The translations under genes were made by a program, and so were the position numbers. Below, piece after piece: positions 46,337 through 54,514 of a stretch of 64,000 bases of DNA (position 1 is its first letter; every line of letters starts with the position of its first letter). The notes under the pieces are model-generated. The model was given only the letters and a program-made list of their open reading frames with translations, did not search any database and had not been told where the DNA came from. Source of the stretch: Mycoplasmatota bacterium (lineage in GTDB: Bacteria > Bacillota_I > Bacilli_A > Izemoplasmatales > Hujiaoplasmataceae); contig CP076020.1 in the NCBI GenBank assembly GCA_018622675.1, forward strand, positions 1,488,001-1,552,000, read 5' to 3'.

Positions 46337-46696
46337 TTAGTCATTAGATTTTTCGTTTAAATCTTTTAGTTCTTTTTTCCACAATAAAACTTTTTCATCA
46401 ATAAAATCAAAGAAAAATGTATATTGAAAAATAGTGTTAATAATCCACAAAATAGCCGCCAATCCAAAAAGAATAAAAGTGATTAAGTCTGCCTTTTCAC
46501 CATCATTAATATATTGTATCAAAGATATAATTGCGGGCAAAGAAGTCACAATAGCAACTAGCGGTAAAAGCCATTTCATAGTCTTTGTATGCGTAGCATA
46601 TCTTTTAATATACTTTTTCAAAAAGACAACTTGCCCATACTTTTCTCTGTCCTTCTTTTCTTTTTTATTAAACATTTTCTTTTCTAAATTTTTCAC
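46337..46696 (-). CDS. small membrane protein with two transmembrane segments, unknown function
   Basis: No family recognised. It is about 119 residues: a Lys-rich N-terminus (KKMFNKKEKKDREK), two hydrophobic segments (about 42-60 and 70-95) and an acidic/basic C-terminal tail. The frame is open to a TTG at 46714, but AAGGAG lies inside it; the GTG at 46696 with a 6-base spacing is the likely start. It is divergent from the nitroreductase gene. Confidence 0.65.
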   Translation of the reverse strand: MKNLEKKMFNKKEKKDREKYGQVVFLKKYIKRYATHTKTMKWLLPLVAIVTSLPAIISLIQYINDGEKADLITFILFGLAAILWIINTIFQYTFFFDFIDEKVLLWKKELKDLNEKSND

Positions 46697-46733
46697 AATA
46701 CTCTCCTTATACAATCAATAGTTTTCCATTAAG

Positions 46734-46761
46734 TTGAATATTTTCATATATATATTATAAT
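46734..46761 (+). promoter_or_regulatory. promoter of the nitroreductase gene
   Basis: Plus strand TTGAAT (46734-46739), a 16-base spacer and TATAAT (46756-46761). Confidence 0.7.
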
Positions 46762-46798
46762 TAATTATACCATTAAAATATTAATGATGAGGTCAGAT

Positions 46799-47611
46799 AT
46801 GTTAAAAACTATAGAAAAACGAACTTCTATAAGAAGTTATCAAGCAAAATCACTATCCAATGCCGATCAAAACTTATTAAAAGAAATTATAAATAGAGTG
46901 GAAATAAAAAAAGGACCCTTTAATCATCAAGCTAGATTCTTCTATGTAAATAACACAAACAAAAACAAGCAAACCATAGGTACCTATGGTTTTGTTAAAA
47001 ACCCTCCAGCTTTTATTGGTGGTATCACAAAAAACACTAGTAAAGCAATGGTGGATTTTGGCTTTTTATTTGAAGAAATCATCCTACATTTAACAAAACA
47101 AGATATAGGAACCGTTTGGCTTGGTGGAACTTTCCATAGAAAAGATTTTTCTCTTCAAGTTTATGAAGATGAAATGATAGCCGCTATATCTCCAGTTGGT
47201 TATCCAGCAGTTCCTTCACTAAGAGAAAAAGCGATCCGCAAAATAACAAAAGCTGATAAAAGACTTGACTTTGAAACATTGTTTTTCTCTGGAAAAGAAT
47301 TAGCAGCTATCAAGGATTCTAATCCATATTACAAGTATTTCCAAGCTGTTCAATATGCGCCAAGCGCTTCAAACAAACAACCTTGGAGAATTGTCTTGAT
47401 AGACAATACATTTCATCTATATTTAAAAAGAACAAAGGGTTATAGAGGCAAACTTCAGATGGATATTCAATCAATTGATATAGGCATAGCTTTATTTCAC
47501 TTATACATCACTTTAAAAGAAGATGGATATAATCTAGAATTTATCCATCAATCACCATTAAAACTAGACTTATCTGAATATATCATTAGTCTTAAAGCAA
47601 GTAAATCATAA
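46799..47611 (+). CDS. nitroreductase family protein (TM1586-like)
   Basis: Predicted FMN-dependent oxidoreductase of 270 residues. The N-terminal EKRTSIRSYQ is the FMN-contacting motif of nitroreductases; a second FMN-binding region is YAPSASNKQPWRI near residue 185. The long single-chain form with the cofactor segments in two halves fits the TM1586-type domain. The frame starts at 46784, but TGAGGT lies in that part and the ATG at 46799 is preferred. Substrate unknown. Confidence 0.85.
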   Translation: MLKTIEKRTSIRSYQAKSLSNADQNLLKEIINRVEIKKGPFNHQARFFYVNNTNKNKQTIGTYGFVKNPPAFIGGITKNTSKAMVDFGFLFEEIILHLTKQDIGTVWLGGTFHRKDFSLQVYEDEMIAAISPVGYPAVPSLREKAIRKITKADKRLDFETLFFSGKELAAIKDSNPYYKYFQAVQYAPSASNKQPWRIVLIDNTFHLYLKRTKGYRGKLQMDIQSIDIGIALFHLYITLKEDGYNLEFIHQSPLKLDLSEYIISLKASKS

Positions 47612-47640
47612 TCTCATAAAGAGATTGTGATTTATTTTTA
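47605..47640 (+). terminator. Rho-independent terminator of the nitroreductase gene
   Basis: ATCATAATCTC and GAGATTGTGAT pair around ATAAA with one mismatch, followed by TTATTTTTATTTT. The stem overlaps the stop codon. Confidence 0.8.
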
Positions 47641-47696
47641 TTTTCATAAATTTCATCGTTTTTTCTTCTTTTTTAATATAAACAATAAATCTAATA

Positions 47697-48083
47697 CTAT
47701 CCTATTGAATCTGTACTTTTTGATCTTTCAATTATAAAGTGACTATCAAGTAAATCATCTAACAATATAATTTCTTCATCTAATGCTTGGGTAAGTGTAT
47801 AGTAGTGTAGATTATCCCAAATATATAGTTCACTAAGGCAACTGCCGTTCCCTATTTCAATAAGTTGATAATAATATTCATCCTCTTCATCTTCATATAC
47901 AAGAACTTCAGTATAAGCTACATCACATTGTATTAATCTAGTCGTCTCTTGGTAAAAAACTCTCTTATTTTCAACTTTCAAACTTGACATATGAATGGGT
48001 ACTTGTCTTTCTACAACAACATATGTAAGGATTAAAAAAGCTATGACAATCAAACTAATGATTATTCTTCTTTTACTTAACAT
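47697..48083 (-). CDS. small membrane-anchored protein of unknown function
   Basis: 128 residues: a basic N-terminus (MLSKRR), one hydrophobic segment (about 6-24) and an outside domain rich in Tyr and acidic residues (VYEDEEDEYYYQL). Two cysteines (near 53 and 81) could form a disulfide. No family recognised. AGAGGTGG precedes the start. Confidence 0.65.
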   Translation of the reverse strand: MLSKRRIIISLIVIAFLILTYVVVERQVPIHMSSLKVENKRVFYQETTRLIQCDVAYTEVLVYEDEEDEYYYQLIEIGNGSCLSELYIWDNLHYYTLTQALDEEIILLDDLLDSHFIIERSKSTDSIG

Positions 48084-48167
48084 TAAACCACCTCTATCAA
48101 AATGATGAATACAAGTTATTTATAGTATACATATTATATTTTCCAAGTACAAGTCAATAAAAAAAAT

Positions 48168-48210
48168 TAAAAAAAAGAGTTAAAATAGTATCTACTATTT
48201 AACTCTACTT
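48168..48210 (-). terminator. Rho-independent terminator of the SDR gene
   Basis: Minus strand AGAGTTAAATAGTA pairs with TACTATTTTAACTCT, followed by eight T. It lies about 17 bases beyond the SDR stop codon. Confidence 0.9.
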
Positions 48211-48226
48211 TTTAGCTATATATAGG

Positions 48227-49024
48227 TTAGTTTAACAAATCCTTCATTTGCTTATAAATCATCTTAATAGCAAAAACAGGAAAGAAACGATAAATTTTAT
48301 CCATCAACTTGGCATCTTTACCAACGAGAATTCTTAATTTTTCTTTCTTAACACCCTTAATAATTGTCTTAGCAGCATCTTTTGCTGATAGAGTCTTGTG
48401 AGAACTCGAATCTCCTCCACTGATATTAACACCACTGTTTTTACTAATATTAGTTTTTATAGCGCCCGGCATGATGACATGGACATTAACATTTGTATCT
48501 AATAATTCAGCGTATAATGCTTCTGTAAATAACTTCACAGCCCCTTTACTAGCACCATAGACACCTTGTCCTGGGACTGGTAAGAAACCGCCCATACTTG
48601 AAGTATTAGCTATGATGCCTTGATCAGATTCTAAAATAGAAGGTAAAAAAGATTTTGTCATATATAATACTCCATAAGTATTAATATTAATAACCCTTTC
48701 AATATCTTTTTCATTTAAATCTTGAAATTTAACAAATGGTTGTATAATTCCAGCATTATTAAAAATACCATCAAGTTTTTTATGATGCTTTATCACTTCA
48801 TCTTTTAATCTTTTTATTTCATCCTTACTTGATATATCAGCTATATGTAATGACAACCTAGATTTATCAACATTAGCTAGATCAAATGTTTCATCAAGTG
48901 CTTCTTTATTGATATCAACCGCTGCAATATAACATTCCATATCTAGCAATTGCAAAACTAATTCCCGGCCCATACCACTACCAGCTCCAGTAACCAAATA
49001 TGTTCGATTCTTTAAATTTCTCAT
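48227..49024 (-). CDS. short-chain dehydrogenase/reductase
   Basis: Classical SDR of 265 residues. The cofactor motif TGAGSGMG is at 12-19, NNAG at 89-92, and the catalytic Ser (about 142), Y156 and K160 (TSSMGGF, YGASK) are present. D37 after the second strand suggests NAD(H) rather than NADP(H). A hydrophobic C-terminus (FPVFAIKMIYKQM) suggests membrane association. Substrate unknown. GGAGG is 8 bases before the start. It is the last gene before the accessory island. Confidence 0.93.
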   Translation of the reverse strand: MRNLKNRTYLVTGAGSGMGRELVLQLLDMECYIAAVDINKEALDETFDLANVDKSRLSLHIADISSKDEIKRLKDEVIKHHKKLDGIFNNAGIIQPFVKFQDLNEKDIERVININTYGVLYMTKSFLPSILESDQGIIANTSSMGGFLPVPGQGVYGASKGAVKLFTEALYAELLDTNVNVHVIMPGAIKTNISKNSGVNISGGDSSSHKTLSAKDAAKTIIKGVKKEKLRILVGKDAKLMDKIYRFFPVFAIKMIYKQMKDLLN

Positions 49025-49056
49025 CTTAAAACCTCCATATTATATACTTCTTTATA

Positions 49057-49077
49057 ATTGAATTATATAAATTCAAT
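49057..49077. promoter_or_regulatory. inverted repeat upstream of the SDR gene, candidate operator
   Basis: ATTGAAT (49057-49063) and ATTCAAT (49071-49077) form a 7-7-7 palindrome in the SDR promoter region. It overlaps TATAAT-like sequence, where a repressor could block transcription. Confidence 0.35.
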
Positions 49078-49121
49078 CCTGTAATTACAAGAAATTTGCT
49101 TATAATAAATATCTATAAATA

Positions 49122-49368
49122 TACAAAAAAGCCATCCTTAGATGGCTTTTTATAAGTCTTCGATGGTGGTTCAATGCGGGACATGTCCGCCGGCACATAG
49201 ATTTTCAGTCTAAAGTTACAATCTTAAATCTCTTATAAAATGATTAGAAAAAACAAAAATCAATCCGTTTATTATACTACTCAACGAAACTTTATAAAAA
49301 GAAACGATTTAATAAAATTTTATTAAAGCAATAATATTAATTGAATTTACATGTTGGTACTATGTCAA
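49122..49368 (-). repeat. island left border: tRNA-Phe terminator copy, tRNA-Phe 3'-half remnant and repeat copy A
   Basis: Reading left to right: a terminator (49125-49154) like that after the real tRNA-Phe; then a degraded copy of the 3' half of tRNA-Phe (49172-49213), with the anticodon arm ATTTTCAGTC intact; then about 160 bases similar to 54526-54690 (repeat copy B). The CCA end and T-arm are still recognisable, with several substitutions. The 5' half of the tRNA is missing. There is no gene in 49078-49362. The IS3 element begins where the similarity to copy B ends. Confidence 0.75.
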
Positions 49369-49410
49369 GAAAACGGACAAGTTAAAAATATAGTAAGTTC
49401 ATTTTAAAGA

Positions 49411-50364
49411 TCAATTGATTAACTTGTTTTGTTTGTAATTCTTTTTGTATTCATTCGGTGATTGATAACCGAGTGTTCCATGGATTCTGGTTGTACTGTA
49501 AAATGTTTCAATATATTCAAATACTAATTGATATGCATGTTCAATATCTTGTATTTTGAATCTTGATAACCATTCTCTTTTGATTAATGCATGAAATGAT
49601 TCTATACATGCATTATCCCATGGATCACCTTTCTTTGAATAAGAGCGTTTCATATTTTTATCAAATAAATTTTTGTATTCTTTTGATACGTATTGTACAC
49701 CTTGGTCACTATGAATGATTAATGCTTCATCAAGATTTCTTCTTTTCTTAGCTTTACTAATACATTTCGTTACAGATTCAACACTTAAATTATTAGATAT
49801 TTCCCAAGCGATAATCTTTCTAGATAATAAATCCATCACACTGGTTAAGTATACAAAGTTTTCATCTCTTGTCCAGATATATGTAATGTCAGTGACCCAA
49901 ACAGTGTTTAGATCATTCACATTAAAGTTTCTTTTAAGTATGTTTTTAAGCTTAGAAGAAAAATCACTGTTTACAGTTGTCTTGATCCATTTCTTTGTAT
50001 ATATGGCTCTTATATCCATATCTCTCATATAATTGCCTACAGTCTTCTCTGAGACTGTGTAGCCATTATACTGAAGTTTCTCGGTTATCTTTGGTGCACC
50101 ATAGATTTGTTTAGATGGTTTTCTTTTTGAACGCTTACTAGGTTCTCTATCCATCCAATCATAATATCTTGATCTAGAAACACCTATTATATCAAGCGCT
50201 CTGTAAACCGAAATATGGTGTTTCTCTTTGTTTACTAAATCATAGATTATTTTCGCTTCTAGCCCAGAATGCCGATGGCTTTTTTTAAGATTTCTAATGC
50301 ATCCTTTTGTGTTTTTTATTCTCTTTTTAATCGTGCATTTTCTTTTTCTAAATCGCTTGTACAA
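49411..50364 (-). CDS. IS3 family transposase OrfB (DDE integrase core)
   Basis: The catalytic part of the IS3 transposase. The acidic triad is intact: D159 (WVTDITYIW), D220 (IHSDQGVQY) and E255 (DNACIESFHALIKRE), with the usual spacing of about 35 residues. The HTH_21-like region SVYRALDIIGVSRSRYYDWM precedes it. In active elements OrfB is made as an OrfAB fusion by a -1 frameshift near an A-rich site; here orfA is broken, so no functional fusion is expected. The coordinates give the longest frame; the first 25 residues overlap orfA. Confidence 0.9.
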   Translation of the reverse strand: MYKRFRKRKCTIKKRIKNTKGCIRNLKKSHRHSGLEAKIIYDLVNKEKHHISVYRALDIIGVSRSRYYDWMDREPSKRSKRKPSKQIYGAPKITEKLQYNGYTVSEKTVGNYMRDMDIRAIYTKKWIKTTVNSDFSSKLKNILKRNFNVNDLNTVWVTDITYIWTRDENFVYLTSVMDLLSRKIIAWEISNNLSVESVTKCISKAKKRRNLDEALIIHSDQGVQYVSKEYKNLFDKNMKRSYSKKGDPWDNACIESFHALIKREWLSRFKIQDIEHAYQLVFEYIETFYSTTRIHGTLGYQSPNEYKKNYKQNKLIN

Positions 50365-50543
50365 TTTCCGCTGCCTCTTTGTTCAATTTCACCATCATTC
50401 TCTTTATACTCTTTTAACCATAGATAGTAAGTTGGTTGTCAAATTCCAAGATTCCTACATACTGCAGCGACTGTTAACTCAGGATGATCTTCTCGATACT
50501 TAATTGCATTTAGTTTAAACTCTTAATCATAATGCTTTGCCAT
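50259..50543 (-). pseudogene. IS3 OrfA remnant with three in-frame stops
   Basis: The reading frame starts with ATG at 50543 behind AAAGGAG. It encodes MAKHYD-stop-EFKLNAIKYREDHPELTVAAVCRNLGI-stop-QPTYYLWLKEYKEN, which is clearly the helix-turn-helix OrfA of IS3 elements. It then continues past a third stop to LEILKKAIGILG. The stops are TAA (codon 7), TGA and TAA. This makes the element inactive by itself. Confidence 0.85.
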
Positions 50544-50702
50544 AGAGAGCTCCTTTCTCATTATTATTTTATCATGAACTCTCTATGTTTAATATGTCCG
50601 TTATTTATTCTAGCATCAAACTTCATATTTAAATATATTATACTTTATGTATCAAATGTATAAACTATAAAAAATAAACCAATTTCTCCTAATCAATCAA
50701 AG

Positions 50703-50730
50703 AAAAACAAGCCATAAGGCTTGTTAAAAT
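50703..50730 (-). terminator. Rho-independent terminator after the BspA-type lipoprotein gene
   Basis: Minus strand AACAAGCC-TTAT-GGCTTGTT forms an 8-bp stem, followed by a T-rich stretch. It lies about 85 bases beyond the stop codon. Confidence 0.85.
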
Positions 50731-50750
50731 TCTTGTAGCAAATCTCAACA

Positions 50751-50783
50751 CTATCGGTTTTGGATACATAGTGAATATTTTCA
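50751..50783 (-). repeat. tRNA-Trp anticodon-arm-like fragment (copy 1)
   Basis: ACTATCGGTTTTGGATACAT resembles the antisense of the tRNA-Trp anticodon arm (CGGTTTTGGAGAC) and the two better copies at 54228 and 54465. Short and degraded, so it could be chance. It lies between the lipoprotein gene and its terminator. Confidence 0.35.
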
Positions 50784-50813
50784 TTTAATGAATATCATCA
50801 ATGTTAATATCTA

Positions 50814-52736
50814 TTAAGATTCAGGTTTTAAGTCTTCAAAGAATCCATAATCCTCCCAATCATCATTAAACCTTGTTTCATCGCCTAATATTGTTATCGT
50901 TATTAAAGGATTAGTATCAAATGCTTGATTTCCTATTGTTGTAACACTTTCTGGGATTGTAAGATCTGTTATTCTATTTTCATCAAAAGCCTGTTCGCCT
51001 ATTGTTGTAACACTGTCAGGGATCGTAAAGTTTGTTATACTATTATTAAAGAAAGCATAGTCTCCTATTGTTGTAAGGGTATCTGAAAGAGTAATACTTG
51101 TTAAAGAATTATAATAAAACGCCCATTCTCCTATGCTTGTAACACTATTAGGAATTTCTACACTTGTTAAGTCATTAGTAAAAAATGCATAAGCTTCTAT
51201 AGTTGTAACACTATCTGGGATTATAACACTTGTTAATTTATTAAAAGAAAATGCTCTATATCCTATATGCATCACTTCTATACCATTTATTTCTGAAGGG
51301 ATGGCAATATCTTTATTTTCTCCTATATATCCTATAATTGTATTTGTATCACCATAAAATATCAATCCATTTACGTTGATAGCTCTTGGATTAAATTCTG
51401 CTGGCAAGCCAATCTTAACCCAATCTTCATCAAACCTTGTTTCATCTCCTAATATTGTAATACTTGTTTCACTTGTTATGTGCATATGACTACTAGAAAA
51501 TGCTTCATATCCTATAGTTGTAACACTTTCTGGAATTGTAATACTTGTTATATCATTAGCAGCAAATGCTTTACTTCCTATTGTTATAACACTATCTGGG
51601 ATGTTAACACTTGTTAACTCGTTGAAATAAAACGCCCTTTCTCCAATGCTAGTAACACCATTTGGAATTACAACACTTGTTAAGTAATTAGAATAAAATG
51701 CCCTTTTTCCTATAGATACAATGTTATCTGATATTGTAACACTTGTTAAAGCATTACTAGAAAATGCGTAATTACCCATTGTTATAACACTGTTTGGAAT
51801 TATAACACTTGTTAAGTTATTAATAGAAAATGCTCTTTCTCCTATTCTTGTGACAGCGTTTGGAATCGCAACGCTTGTTAAATCATTATCATAAAATGCA
51901 TAACTTCCTATTCTGGTAATACTATCTGGAATGGTCGCACCTGTTAACTCATTTTCATAAAAAGCACCATATCCTATACTTGTGACTTCTGTACCATTTA
52001 TTTCTGAAGGGATGACAATTTCTTTATCATCTCCTATATATCCTATAATCTCCTTTAAATCATCAACGAACAAGAATCCATTGAAATTAGTAGCTTCTTG
52101 GTGTAATTCTGCAGGATATCCAATCATGGTCCAATCTTCGTTAAACCTTGTTTCATCTCCTAATATTGTAATACTTTCTAAATCATTGGCGAAGAATGCT
52201 CTTTCTCCAATTGTAGTAACGCTATCTGGGACTGTAAGACTTGTAAGTCTATTATAATAAAAAGCATTGTCTCCTATTGTTGTCACACTATCTGGGATTG
52301 TAACACTTAATAAGAAATTCTTAGAAAATGCAGAATCTCCTATGCTTGTAACTGGAGTTCCATTTATTTCAGATGGGATAATAACATCTCTAACTTTTCC
52401 ATTATAGCCTGTAATTGAACCAGTTTCTTGATCAAAAACAAAACCTTCTATCTTCCATTTAGCATATAAGGTAAAATCTTCAGTCACTGTATCAGAATCA
52501 AACAACCATTCTTCATTTAGAATTTTGCCATCATTTAAACTTGTATACCAACCCTCTAATACATAACCTTCTCTTGTCACATCAGGCATTGATATTGTTT
52601 TTCCATCTTCTACCTTAACACTTTCAACTTGACTTCCGCCCATTGAATCAAATGAAACTTCTAGTTTATTTGATGAACAGGCCATAAGTGAAGTGCCTAT
52701 AATTAACATTAATACTACATACACATATCTTTTCAA
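50814..52736 (-). CDS. BspA-type leucine-rich repeat lipoprotein with one InlB-type repeat
   Basis: Predicted surface adhesin of 640 residues. A lipoprotein signal (KRYVYVVLMLIIGTSLMAC) puts the lipid-modified Cys at 20. One InlB-type beta-grasp repeat (VSFDSMGGSQVES to LYAKW) follows. Then come 17 BspA-type (LRR_5) repeats built on TSIG-x-x-AF-x-x-N-x-LTSVTIPDSV. They form three blocks, separated by two spacers that contain ITILGDETRFNEDW and IGYIG. Mutation of repeat copies is common in such proteins. The frame opens at an ATG (52751) that overlaps GGAGG; the TTG at 52736 gives a proper signal peptide. BspA repeats often bind host or matrix proteins. Confidence 0.88.
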   Translation of the reverse strand: MKRYVYVVLMLIIGTSLMACSSNKLEVSFDSMGGSQVESVKVEDGKTISMPDVTREGYVLEGWYTSLNDGKILNEEWLFDSDTVTEDFTLYAKWKIEGFVFDQETGSITGYNGKVRDVIIPSEINGTPVTSIGDSAFSKNFLLSVTIPDSVTTIGDNAFYYNRLTSLTVPDSVTTIGERAFFANDLESITILGDETRFNEDWTMIGYPAELHQEATNFNGFLFVDDLKEIIGYIGDDKEIVIPSEINGTEVTSIGYGAFYENELTGATIPDSITRIGSYAFYDNDLTSVAIPNAVTRIGERAFSINNLTSVIIPNSVITMGNYAFSSNALTSVTISDNIVSIGKRAFYSNYLTSVVIPNGVTSIGERAFYFNELTSVNIPDSVITIGSKAFAANDITSITIPESVTTIGYEAFSSSHMHITSETSITILGDETRFDEDWVKIGLPAEFNPRAINVNGLIFYGDTNTIIGYIGENKDIAIPSEINGIEVMHIGYRAFSFNKLTSVIIPDSVTTIEAYAFFTNDLTSVEIPNSVTSIGEWAFYYNSLTSITLSDTLTTIGDYAFFNNSITNFTIPDSVTTIGEQAFDENRITDLTIPESVTTIGNQAFDTNPLITITILGDETRFNDDWEDYGFFEDLKPES

Positions 52737-52751
52737 AACTAATACCTCCAT

Positions 52752-53196
52752 TAGATTTATTGTTATCTGCTTATCCGAAAATTAAGTTCATTATAACATT
52801 ATTAGATAACCTAATAAATATACTTTAAGATATTCATAAAATTTAATTCTTGCACAATATTCATGACCATTAATTCTGATTTTATTATTAAAAAAACAAG
52901 CCAAAAACGACTTGTTTAACTTTTGAACTAGCTTTATTAAGCTGGCGTCTAATTTAAGGTTTTCAAAACATATATTTCAGATGTTCTCCGGGTGTAGTTA
53001 TTAGTTTAGATAAATGATGGCAGCCTTGATATTATCTTCGACTTGAATCACATCAAATTTTAGATTTCATACTGTGTAGAGGTTATTCTCATAAATAGAA
53101 ATAGAAATATCAGTACAGTTAATCAGTATTTTGACCCTGCACATATTGACCACTATATGTGATTCATTTTAGTTTGACTTCTTCTTGTCGTTAATA
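52752..53196. other. non-coding stretch with terminator and remnant of a lost gene
   Basis: 445 bases without an intact gene. A terminator for the upstream membrane-protein gene lies at about 52890-52921. On the minus strand, 53001-53066 reads NLKFDVIQVEDNIKAAIIYLN-stop, which looks like the end of a decayed coding sequence, but too short to name. AAGGTTTTCAAAACAT near 52960 is slightly like a tRNA-Ser anticodon arm. Confidence 0.4.
52888..52922 (-). terminator. Rho-independent terminator
   Basis: Minus strand AAACAAGTC-GTTTTT-GGCTTGTTT with one mismatch, followed by TTTTTTT. It is the likely end of transcripts from the membrane protein gene at 53197-54123. Confidence 0.75.
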
Positions 53197-54123
53197 TCAA
53201 CTCTTGATTTGAGTATCCTTTTGGTTACGATTACGTAAAACCATATCTGGTACATCATCAAAAAATGTCGGTCTTGGCACATCATAGAGAGAAGATGGTC
53301 CATTTACTCCTTTTTGTCTCGCTGTTTCAATTTCATCTTCATATACCTTATACCATAAATACAGTTCTGCTGTATAAATCTGTTCGATGATCATACCTAA
53401 ACACCAAATTAAGACGAACCAGACCATCATCACTATCAAAATAGTAGGCCCTATTATGATTGCCCCATTGGATGACAGTACTATTATAATGATAACTGGA
53501 ACCACAAACATAAGTGAAATCACAGCTGAGATACTGATACCTGTCAGCATTTCAATAAAGTGTTTTTTGTAAACAGTTTTCGCTTTATGATATGCATCTT
53601 TTGGCTTGATATCTTCCCAAGCTAATGCGGTCAAAACCAACATAACTCCCCAATGCAATCCTCGCCTTATTCCACTCAAAAGACGACGAAGTATTCTTTC
53701 TAAAAAAGTGCTTCTTCCATTCTCTCCTCCAGATACCAGTGCATCAAGAATCTGAATCAAAAACTGAATTAATGACCAGATCAAAATAATTGGTAGAGCT
53801 CTCAGTAAATCCCTTGACAGAGCTTCTCCAATTGCCTTGCCGAGTTTCATATCACCATCTGTCTCGTGTTGCTCAAGCAATTCTAATATAATCAACTGGG
53901 CCAATGAGATGAAAAAACTTGATACGAAAATCACTAAAAAACCCAAACCGACATACGCACCATCAGATAATGTTTGGTCTAGTGTAGAAAATATGATAAA
54001 TCCATTTACCAAGAGGCTGGTTACAAGTGCAAATAATACTGGTATGAGAAACACTGGTTTCCTGAAAATAAACATCAATGTACTTCTCATTATCTTGAAT
54101 CCATTACCGATGCGAGCAAACAT
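53197..54123 (-). CDS. multi-pass membrane protein (DUF6159-like)
   Basis: 308 residues with about six hydrophobic segments. The N-terminal MFARIGNGFKIMRSTLMFIFRKPVFLIPVLFALVTSLLVNG pattern (here shortened: FARIGNGFKIMR, then FRKPVFLIPVLF) resembles the DUF6159 family of membrane proteins of unknown function. The C-terminal tail (about 275-308) is hydrophilic and cytoplasmic. Codons look less AT-rich than in the neighbouring surface-protein genes, which suggests a different origin. GAGGAGG precedes the ATG. I cannot assign a function. Confidence 0.7.
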   Translation of the reverse strand: MFARIGNGFKIMRSTLMFIFRKPVFLIPVLFALVTSLLVNGFIIFSTLDQTLSDGAYVGLGFLVIFVSSFFISLAQLIILELLEQHETDGDMKLGKAIGEALSRDLLRALPIILIWSLIQFLIQILDALVSGGENGRSTFLERILRRLLSGIRRGLHWGVMLVLTALAWEDIKPKDAYHKAKTVYKKHFIEMLTGISISAVISLMFVVPVIIIIVLSSNGAIIIGPTILIVMMVWFVLIWCLGMIIEQIYTAELYLWYKVYEDEIETARQKGVNGPSSLYDVPRPTFFDDVPDMVLRNRNQKDTQIKS

Positions 54124-54227
54124 AATAAATCCTCCTCAAATTTGTTTTATCATATTATATCATAAAAAAACACCATTTAACATGCTGTTTTAAATTTACT
54201 AGTTGGCGATAAAAAGATATAAACTTG

Positions 54228-54264
54228 TATTAACAGTTTTGGAGTCCTATTGAACTATTTAGAG
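54228..54264 (-). repeat. tRNA-Trp anticodon-arm fragment with flank (copy 2)
   Basis: TATTAACAGTTTTGGAGTCC and the following 17 bases match 54465-54503 (TACTAACGGTTTTGGAGACC and flank) with several changes. The similarity continues past the tRNA arm, so the two arose by duplication. Confidence 0.5.
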
Positions 54265-54398
54265 TGATAATAATTCTATTACTTACTTATGATATAAGTC
54301 GTTATAAATAATTCTAAATGAACAATAAATGTGATCCACTACTAATAATTTATTTCAAATCAAATATATACCACCGGTCTTTTTGAGCAAAACCCAAT

Positions 54399-54419
54399 AA
54401 AAAAAGAGACCTAGGTCTC
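54399..54419 (-). terminator. Rho-independent terminator after the tRNA-Trp remnant
   Basis: Minus strand GAGAC-CTAG-GTCTC followed by TTTTTTTATT. It sits directly behind the tRNA-Trp 3' half, as expected if the remnant came from the end of a tRNA operon. Confidence 0.8.
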
Positions 54420-54433
54420 AATTTAAACATTAT

Positions 54434-54490
54434 ATGGCAGGGGTGACAGGATTCGAACGCGTACTAACGGTTTTGGAGACCTATTAGACA
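54434..54490 (-). pseudogene. tRNA-Trp (CCA) 3'-half remnant
   Basis: On the minus strand GGTCTCCAAAACC is the anticodon arm of tRNA-Trp. It is followed by GTTCGAATC (T-loop) and CACCCCTGCCA, which looks like the acceptor 3' strand with an encoded CCA. The 5' half (D arm and acceptor 5' strand) is absent; in its place is unrelated AT-rich sequence. Confidence 0.7.
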
Positions 54491-54514
54491 CTTTTTAAAG
54501 ATAAATTAGAAGTT

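Larger units (their letters stand above)
49363..50615 (-). mobile_element. IS3 family insertion sequence, decayed
   Basis: About 1253 bp, a normal IS3 length. The ends are imperfect inverted repeats starting with TG: TGTCAAGAAAACGGACAAG at the left and TGCTAGAATAAATAACGGAC (reverse strand) at the right, continuing with similar TTAAA-ATAG-AGTTCAT. It holds an intact orfB and an orfA broken by three in-frame stops. No clear 3-base target duplication is visible, which fits an old insertion. Confidence 0.85.

Noticed and set aside
49122-49213. Functional second tRNA-Phe
   Set aside because: Only the 3' half is present, with substitutions in the T-arm and no 5' acceptor strand or D-arm.
49715-50032. 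Plus-strand open frame of 105 codons
   Set aside because: It is the reverse of the IS3 orfB coding region, with no ribosome binding site and no family similarity.
49411-50543. TGA read as tryptophan (mycoplasma code)
   Set aside because: Trp is encoded by TGG throughout, genes such as cls end in TGA, and the TGA in orfA is at a position that is usually Ser in relatives.
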